Below are positions 33,911 through 37,843 of a stretch of 37,843 nt of DNA, piece by piece. The notes below the pieces were generated by a model. That model saw only the letters and a list, made by a program, of their open reading frames with translations, was not told where the DNA came from and searched no databases. The position numbers and the translations under genes are program-made. The stretch is from an uncultured Lachnospiraceae bacterium. GTDB taxonomy: Bacteria; Bacillota; Clostridia; Lachnospirales; Lachnospiraceae. The DNA lies in contig CADBFP010000019.1 in the NCBI GenBank assembly GCA_902793995.1, positions 1 through 37,843 on the forward strand, in the 5' to 3' direction. The first letter of the stretch is position 1, and each line of letters begins with the position of its first letter.

Positions 33911-34512
33911 AGCGTCGGGCAGCGCCCACCGATCAGCAGGTACTTCTTAAAGAGGTCCATCACCTTCCCGTGCATAGCTGCATCCAGACTCTCACCGGCA
34001 AGGAACTTCTCATGCATCGTGTCAATCGCAAAGCGGTTAAACCCGTTTGCCAGCAGAAACTCCTCAAAATCCAGCGGGTACATGCGCTTTACTTCAATGC
34101 TCCCGATGGGGATCGAAGATGTCTTTTTCAAGGTCACACCGAGCAGCGACCCGCTGGCGATATAGGAATACCTGTCGTCCTGCTTCAAAAACTTGAGCAT
34201 GGTCAGCAGGTGCGGATACGCCTGGATCTCATCCAGGAAAATCAGCGTGTCTTTTTTCTCGCCCATTTTTTCACCGGCGATGGTGCTGACCTGGAAATAG
34301 AAGTCCTTGACGGTGCGGACCTGCTCAAACAGCTTCGGGCCGTTTTGATCCTCCACAAAGTTCAGCTCGATATAGTTCTCAAAGAGCTGCTGCCCGACGT
34401 GGCGGATAATAAAGGTCTTTCCGATCTGCCGCGCCCCGTCGATAATCAGCACCTTGTTGGAATCGGATTTCAGATAGCTTTCAATATACGGTTGGATTTT
34501 TCGATATAGCAT
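33907..34512 (-). pseudogene. 5' part of a frameshifted AAA/DUF4143 ATPase
   Basis: 201 codons with the ATPase core of the family: P-loop IIDGARQIGKTFI (about 23-35), Walker B LIFLDEIQAYP (about 88-98) and sensor GSLLGV. The frame ends abruptly at LLIGGRCPTL just where intact members read GG.P.AV, and the missing remainder follows in another frame (33179-33910). Start is the ATG at 34512 behind GGAGG. A promoter is at 34606-34633. Such ATPases are often found with mobile or defence genes; their function is not established. Confidence 0.78.
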
Positions 34513-34605
34513 AGCGCACCTCCGCACTTTTCAGCAACATCAACGCACCGATTGATACACAGTTCATCTTTTCAAGCACTTCGATATTTACACTTTTCAA
34601 TATCT

Positions 34606-34633
34606 ATTATACTCATAAAATCACACAAATCAA
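34606..34633 (-). promoter_or_regulatory. promoter of the AAA/DUF4143 gene
   Basis: Minus-strand -35 TTGATT (complement 34628-34633), 16-base spacer and -10 TATAAT (complement 34606-34611), about 95 bases before the ATG. Confidence 0.55.
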
Positions 34634-34928
34634 TAGCCGGTGATAAAATATATCCCGTTGTCAAGACTGCAAATCCGATTTTTGCACATTGGACTCTGGG
34701 GCGGCGCCGGGCTATCATATATGCGAAGGAAACCCAGAAACGATGCGTATATGAAGGAGGCATGGTATGGAAGATGGCGTGCTGGATCTGCCGGAGGGAA
34801 ATGCCCCGGGAGGGGTGCTGAAAACACCTGAAAAGTGAAAAAGCGAATTTGAAGAATATTAAGTTGTAACGGCGGCTGACAAAGGATTTGAAAGCGGATT
34901 CTTAAGAAAAGAAAGGCCGTTTTGAGGC
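34634..34928. other. right end of the island, no convincing gene
   Basis: About 300 bases between the AAA gene promoter and the tRNA-Ser terminator. An AAGGAGG at 34754-34760 is followed by an ATG at 34767 that opens a plus-strand frame of 23 codons (to 34838), but the codons show no recognisable family. This is where an integrase gene would be expected in a tRNA-targeting element; none is present. Confidence 0.4.
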
Positions 34929-34970
34929 AAAAAAAGTAGGCAAAACGCCAAAAACCGTTGTCCTGCCTAC
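34929..34970 (-). terminator. terminator downstream of tRNA-Ser
   Basis: Minus-strand arms GTAGGCA and TGCCTAC (34964-34970 with 34936-34942) with a 21-base loop, followed by seven T (complement of 34929-34935). It begins ten bases past the tRNA 3' end. Because it lies on the island side of the shared attachment sequence, the island appears to supply the terminator. Confidence 0.6.
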
Positions 34971-34980
34971 ATATCCGTCG

Positions 34981-35066
34981 CGCAGCGGGAGGGATTCGAA
35001 CCCCCGTGCGGTTGCCCGCAAACTGATTTCGAGTCAGCCCCGTTATGACCACTTCGATACCGCTGC
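34981..35066 (-). tRNA. tRNA-Ser (anticodon CGA)
   Basis: 86 bases. Acceptor arms GCAGCGG and CCGCTGC with discriminator G; anticodon stem GCTGA/TCAGT with loop CTCGAAA, giving anticodon CGA for the codon UCG; a long variable arm (GCGG-GCAA-CCGC), diagnostic for a class II serine tRNA; T arm GGTTCGAATCC. No CCA is encoded. Its 3' half is the attachment site of the island to the left (copy at 22928-22984). The upstream boxes are weak (TTGACG, 17 bases, TTATCC). Confidence 0.95.
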
Positions 35067-35368
35067 AAAACTATATTACAAACGGGATAAAAACCTCTGC
35101 GATTTTTCGTCAACCCCGTTATGTCCGCTTGCTGTGCCCGATATTTATTTCGCTGTATCGCTCATAAATATCGACCGCTGCCCCCTCCTTTTTGCTCGCT
35201 TCATCTCCCCTCCATCGTCATCTGCAAACCTTCCCCTTTCGGTCGGTTTGCAGGACGATGTCACGAAAAATGTCTCGCTTCTTCTGCCGCTGGCAGCGCT
35301 TCGACATTTTTCCCCGCAGGCGGCGCTCGCAAACATCGCCCACTTCGATACCGCTGCAAATATCGTCG
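35067..35368. repeat. palindrome-rich region with tRNA-Ser 5' fragments
   Basis: Bases 35340-35360 repeat 35049-35069 exactly: the first 18 bases of tRNA-Ser plus three before it. CCCCGTTATG, the adjacent part of the tRNA, recurs at 35116-35125. Between these two fragments, 35126-35339 holds three strong inverted repeats: CGATATTTAT/ATAAATATCG (35139-35173), an interrupted pair CATCGTC..CTGCAAACC/GGTTTGCAGGACGATG (about 35215-35267), and AAAAATGTC/GACATTTTT (about 35264-35311). No reading frame here is supported. Confidence 0.6.
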
Positions 35369-35394
35369 AAAAAAGGAACAGCCCCCGCTGTTCC
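35369..35394 (-). terminator. terminator of the tRNA-Pro/tRNA-Glu operon
   Basis: Perfect eight-base-pair stem GGAACAGC/GCTGTTCC (35375-35382 and 35387-35394) with a four-base loop, followed on the minus strand by six T. It starts eight bases after the tRNA-Glu 3' end. Confidence 0.85.
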
Positions 35395-35401
35395 CTTTTC
35401 G

Positions 35402-35473
35402 CAGTCCGTAGGGGAATCGAACCCCTGTTTCCGCCGTGAGAGGGCGGCGTCTTGACCGCTTGACCAACGGACC
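35402..35473 (-). tRNA. tRNA-Glu (anticodon CTC)
   Basis: 72 bases. Acceptor arms GGTCCGT and ACGGACT, discriminator G; anticodon stem CCGCC/GGCGG with loop CTCTCAC, anticodon CTC for GAG; T arm GGGGTTCGATTCCCC. Six bases behind tRNA-Pro, so co-transcribed. Confidence 0.95.
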
Positions 35474-35479
35474 ATGGTG

Positions 35480-35553
35480 TCGAGGCGACAGGATTTGAAC
35501 CTGCGACCTCTGCGTCCCGAACGCAGCGCTCTACCAAGCTGAGCCACGCCTCG
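35480..35553 (-). tRNA. tRNA-Pro (anticodon CGG)
   Basis: 74 bases. Acceptor arms CGAGGCG and CGCCTCG, discriminator A; anticodon stem CTGCG/CGCAG with loop TTCGGGA, anticodon CGG for CCG; T arm CAGGTTCAAATCCTG. First gene of the Pro-Glu operon. Confidence 0.95.
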
Positions 35554-35564
35554 TCGCCCTAACG

Positions 35565-35593
35565 AGTATATAGGTTGCAGCCATGTTTGTCAA
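35565..35593 (-). promoter_or_regulatory. strong promoter of the tRNA-Pro/tRNA-Glu operon
   Basis: Minus-strand -35 consensus TTGACA (complement 35588-35593), a 17-base spacer and -10 TATACT (complement 35565-35570), 12 bases before the tRNA-Pro 5' end. The downstream bases GTTAGGGCGA form a short leader. Confidence 0.88.
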
Positions 35594-35680
35594 CAACTTT
35601 TTTTGATTTATGACAAAAAAGTGCAAGTCAGGGCAGGTCTGAAACCAGGCGATGCAGTATCGTCCCGGCCGGAAAGATAA

Positions 35681-35762
35681 TGCGGACTGAGGGACTCGAA
35701 CCCTTACACCCTGCGGTACAGGAACCTAAATCCTGCGCGTCTACCAGTTCCGCCAAGTCCGC
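35681..35762 (-). tRNA. tRNA-Leu (anticodon TAG)
   Basis: 82 bases. Acceptor arms GCGGACT and AGTCCGC, discriminator A; anticodon stem CAGGA/TCCTG with loop TTTAGGT, anticodon TAG for CUA; a long variable arm (class II); T arm AAGGGTTCGAGTCCCTC. It lies behind the tRNA-Arg terminator and has no clear promoter of its own, so read-through or processing from tRNA-Arg transcripts is likely. Confidence 0.95.
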
Positions 35763-35766
35763 GGAT

Positions 35767-35793
35767 AAAAAAACGCCCTGCAATGACAAGGCG
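35767..35793 (-). terminator. hairpin terminator between tRNA-Arg and tRNA-Leu
   Basis: Seven-base-pair stem CGCCTTG/CAGGGCG (with one G-U pair; 35787-35793 and 35774-35780), six-base loop, followed on the minus strand by seven T. It may terminate partly, since the only clear promoter for tRNA-Leu is upstream of tRNA-Arg. Confidence 0.75.
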
Positions 35794-35798
35794 CATTC

Positions 35799-35872
35799 TG
35801 TGCGTTAGAGGATTCGAACCCCCGACCTTTTGGTCCGTAGCCAAACGCTCTATCCAGCTGAGCTAAACGCAC
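35799..35872 (-). tRNA. tRNA-Arg (anticodon ACG)
   Basis: 74 bases. Acceptor arms GTGCGTT and AACGCAC, discriminator A; anticodon stem TTTGG/CCAAA with loop CTACGGA, anticodon ACG (read as ICG after deamination); T arm GGGGGTTCGAATCCTCT. Own strong promoter. Confidence 0.95.
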
Positions 35873-35896
35873 CCGTTCCGTAAAGGAACAAAGGAT

Positions 35897-35925
35897 ATAT
35901 TACCGCCGATAAGCCGGAATGTCAA
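35897..35925 (-). promoter_or_regulatory. strong promoter of tRNA-Arg
   Basis: Minus-strand -35 consensus TTGACA (complement 35920-35925), 17-base spacer and -10 TAATAT (complement 35897-35902). Confidence 0.85.
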
Positions 35926-36011
35926 GGGCTTTTATGATTTTTTTGAAAACCGGGCGGCAGAACCCTGCGCCGATCTTCATTCACCAGCCGCATACCGCCA
36001 GAGATAATCTC

Positions 36012-36707
36012 TTAATACCCATGTCCGGCAAAGAAGTCTATCAGCATCTCTCCCATCCGCTCATCGCCGTCCAGATAGCTTCCGTGATCCGCGCCGGGCA
36101 CGATAACCCTCTCTCCCTTCGGCAGATGCGATACAATCCGCTCCGTTTCCTCCGGCAGAATCAAATCAAACTCCCCCGCCGTCACCAAAACCGGAATCTG
36201 AATCTGCTCCAATTCCCGGGGATCGATCTGCGGTTCCGTCAGCATCAATGTCCAAAGGGGATTGGACTCCAGCCGGTTCAGCGTAGTGAATTTCTCGGTA
36301 AAGGCGGGATCAATGCCCGCCGGACTTAAATTGGTACCGCTGATGGCCATGCAGCTCAGTGTCCCCGGGTGCTTCAGTTCCAGCAGAAGACCTATAATCC
36401 CTCCGTCGCTGTGGCCGTAGTAGGCAGGCTTCTCAAGGCCCAGCCCGCAGATAAAATCATAAACATCCTCCGCCATTTCCTCATAATGGTATTCGCTCAC
36501 TGCGGTGCTTTCTCCATGCCCCCGGGAGTCCGGCGCATAAACCTGATAGCCGGCGGCCACCAGCTGAGGAATCTCCGTCCGGAACAATTGATGGCTCTCC
36601 CCGTTTCCATGGATCAGCACCACCGGTTTTCCCTCTCCTGCCACTATGTAATGCAGCGAAATAGCGCCATCAGCCACACTCATTTCAAAAGATTTCCAAT
36701 TATCCAT
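36012..36707 (-). CDS. alpha/beta-fold hydrolase
   Basis: A 231-residue cytoplasmic serine hydrolase of unknown substrate. The oxyanion motif HGNGES is at 33-38, the nucleophile elbow GHSDGG centres on Ser100, and the remaining triad residues are probably Asp181 (AGEFDLI) and His208 (GADHGSY). The DSRGHGES stretch is typical of the family. GAGGAG precedes the ATG. It follows the EamA transporter on the same strand, separated by a dispersed repeat. Confidence 0.9.
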   Translation of the reverse strand: MDNWKSFEMSVADGAISLHYIVAGEGKPVVLIHGNGESHQLFRTEIPQLVAAGYQVYAPDSRGHGESTAVSEYHYEEMAEDVYDFICGLGLEKPAYYGHSDGGIIGLLLELKHPGTLSCMAISGTNLSPAGIDPAFTEKFTTLNRLESNPLWTLMLTEPQIDPRELEQIQIPVLVTAGEFDLILPEETERIVSHLPKGERVIVPGADHGSYLDGDERMGEMLIDFFAGHGY

Positions 36708-36731
36708 TTTCTCCTCACTTTCCTCTCAAAA

Positions 36732-36790
36732 TGGGACGCAAAGAACCGTCCCCATGTCCCAAAAAGGGACACTAAGAACCGTCCCCATGT
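36732..36790. repeat. two tandem copies of the GGGGACGGTTCTT dispersed repeat
   Basis: Two units, GGGACGCAAAGAACCGTCCC and GGGACACTAAGAACCGTCCC (starting about 36734 and 36766), each followed by CATGTC. The GAACCGTCCCC core is the reverse complement of the core at 19321-19333. The second unit supplies the stop codon and the last few codons of the EamA gene. Confidence 0.7.
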
Positions 36791-37695
36791 CTCTTTCCCA
36801 GCAAAGGAATCTGCACCAGTACGATAGCCGCAAACATAATAACGCAGCCCAGTATTTCCCGGCCGCTCATCTTCTCCTGCAATAAGATCACGCCGCCCAG
36901 CACCGCAAATACAGATTCCATACTCATCAGCAAAGAGGCGCTGGCGGGATCCGTAAACTTCTGTCCCACCATCTGCAAAGTATAACCTATGCCGCCGGAT
37001 GCGATGCCGCAGTAAAGAATCGGCACCAGCGCCGAAACGATTTTATCCCAGCTGGGGGATTCCGCAATAAAGGCCGCCGCCGTGCAAAGCACCATAGCCG
37101 TCGCAAACTGAATGGCGGAGATACGGATGGGGTTGCCCCGGCGGACGAAGTAATCACAGCATAAAATATGAAAACTAAACAAAAGCGCGCATATCAAAAC
37201 CAAAAAATCCCCCCGGGACAGGCTGAAGGACTCAGACATGCACAGGAAGTACATGCCTGCCACCCCCAGAAGCACCGCCACCCAAACCAGCCAGCTATTT
37301 CTTCTTTTCAGGAACAGAAAACCGATTACCGGCACCAGCAGCATATACATTGCCGTGATAAACCCGGCTTTCCCGGCGGTGGTATAGACTATGCCGATTT
37401 GCTGCAGGAGGGTAGCCAAGGTCATGAAAATGCCGCAGGCAAGGCCCCCCAGAATCGTATGTCTTTTACTCAGCCGCTGCTCTTCCTCGCTTTGGGACGC
37501 CGCCAGTTCCCGGTCCCGTTTCCGGGTGAGAAATGCCACGAAACCCACCACTGCCGCCGCCAACACCATTCTGGCTGCCGTAAAGGTGATAGGCTCAATG
37601 TTGTCCATCCCGGCTCGCTGAAAGGCGAAAGCCGTCCCCCAAATCAAGGCCGCCAGCAATAATAATCCATTCCCCAGAAGCTTTTTGCTGTTCAT
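36772..37695 (-). CDS. EamA-family (DMT) transporter
   Basis: A 307-residue inner-membrane protein with ten hydrophobic helices in two EamA repeats (for example WGTAFAFQRAG near the start, and ASASLLMSMESVFAVLGG...LGCVIMFAAIVLVQ at the end). The drug/metabolite transporter superfamily exports metabolites such as amino acids; the substrate is unknown. The ATG at 37695 follows AAGGAGG; a longer frame upstream lies inside the preceding gene. The stop of the preceding gene overlaps it (ATGA). The last residues (KRHGDGS) are encoded by a dispersed repeat, so the natural C-terminus was probably replaced. Confidence 0.9.
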   Translation of the reverse strand: MNSKKLLGNGLLLLAALIWGTAFAFQRAGMDNIEPITFTAARMVLAAAVVGFVAFLTRKRDRELAASQSEEEQRLSKRHTILGGLACGIFMTLATLLQQIGIVYTTAGKAGFITAMYMLLVPVIGFLFLKRRNSWLVWVAVLLGVAGMYFLCMSESFSLSRGDFLVLICALLFSFHILCCDYFVRRGNPIRISAIQFATAMVLCTAAAFIAESPSWDKIVSALVPILYCGIASGGIGYTLQMVGQKFTDPASASLLMSMESVFAVLGGVILLQEKMSGREILGCVIMFAAIVLVQIPLLGKRHGDGS

Positions 37696-37843
37696 GGGGT
37701 TTCCCCCTCCTTTGTTTCCGCGGCCCAGGCATATACCAGGGCAGCCGTTTCCGTGCCGCAAACTTCAAACCCCATATCCCCCGGGTTTTCCACCATCAGC
37801 AAAGGGCTCTTTTCCTGCATAACGATTTCGCTGCAGGGTGTTT
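37692..37843 (-). CDS. 3' end of an unidentified gene (partial)
   Basis: About 49 codons that enter from the right edge and end in the TGA overlapping the EamA ATG. The visible stretch includes SEIVMQEKSPLLMVENP and GFEVCGTETAALVYAW; I do not recognise the family. The four-base overlap with the EamA gene suggests the two are co-translated. Confidence 0.6.
   Translation of the reverse strand, partial: TPCSEIVMQEKSPLLMVENPGDMGFEVCGTETAALVYAWAAETKEGETP

Noticed and set aside
35145-35547. overlapping frames of 70-130 codons across the tRNA-Glu/Pro region
   Set aside because: They run through tRNA genes and inverted repeats and have no ribosome binding sites.
1-37843. CRISPR array
   Set aside because: No regularly spaced direct repeats of 20-40 bases with unique spacers were seen; the tandem repeats found are short and few.

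Overview
The window looks like a chromosomal segment of a moderately GC-rich Clostridia member (Firmicutes; a Lachnospiraceae- or Oscillospiraceae-like gut anaerobe would fit, but the species cannot be fixed from the sequence). The basis is strong AGGAGG-type ribosome binding sites, clear TTGACA/TATAAT-type promoters, tRNA genes without an encoded CCA end, the ecfT-truA gene order, a TPP-riboswitch-controlled thiamine salvage operon with thiN and cytX, and a cysteine-rich N-terminus on the Mrp ATPase. Almost every gene is on the minus strand.

Layout. 1-7700: a leftward gene start at the edge, the rightward asparaginase gene ansA with its own promoter, then a minus-strand operon (promoter at 7666-7694) of an XpaC-like membrane protein, an MMPL/RND exporter and a very large GLUG-repeat surface protein. 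7723-11423: a CE4-type polysaccharide deacetylase, truA, ecfT and a cyclophilin; a promoter in front of the cyclophilin probably drives several of them. 11410-16396: the thiamine salvage operon thiN-thiM-thiE-HAD phosphatase-thiD-cytX, with promoter, TPP riboswitch and intrinsic terminator in order, and a GC-rich repeat between terminator and thiN. 16458-19303: Mrp-type Fe-S carrier, a D-Ala-D-Ala carboxypeptidase and dUTPase. 19414-22780: a membrane-anchored endonuclease/exonuclease/phosphatase-fold protein, then a Nudix-HD-GNAT operon.

22928-35034 is a probable genomic island of about 12 kb. A displaced 3' fragment of tRNA-Ser(CGA) lies at the left end and the intact tRNA-Ser(CGA) at the right end, in the same orientation. 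Inside are an excisionase-like double helix-turn-helix gene, relics of mobile elements, a complete type I restriction-modification set (hsdR, hsdM, hsdS), five further co-oriented genes behind hsdS (an Apea-like HEPN protein with an RX4H motif, a coiled-coil tail-anchored membrane protein, two uncharacterised helical proteins, a DUF3800 protein) and a frameshifted AAA/DUF4143 ATPase. No integrase is visible. The five-gene tail is the best candidate here for an undescribed defence module.

34981-37843: a tRNA cluster (Ser-CGA, Glu-CTC, Pro-CGG, Leu-TAG, Arg-ACG) with strong promoters and terminators and a palindrome-rich patch ending in a second tRNA-Ser relic, then an alpha/beta hydrolase, an EamA transporter whose 3' end lies in a dispersed repeat, and a partial unknown gene running off the right edge.
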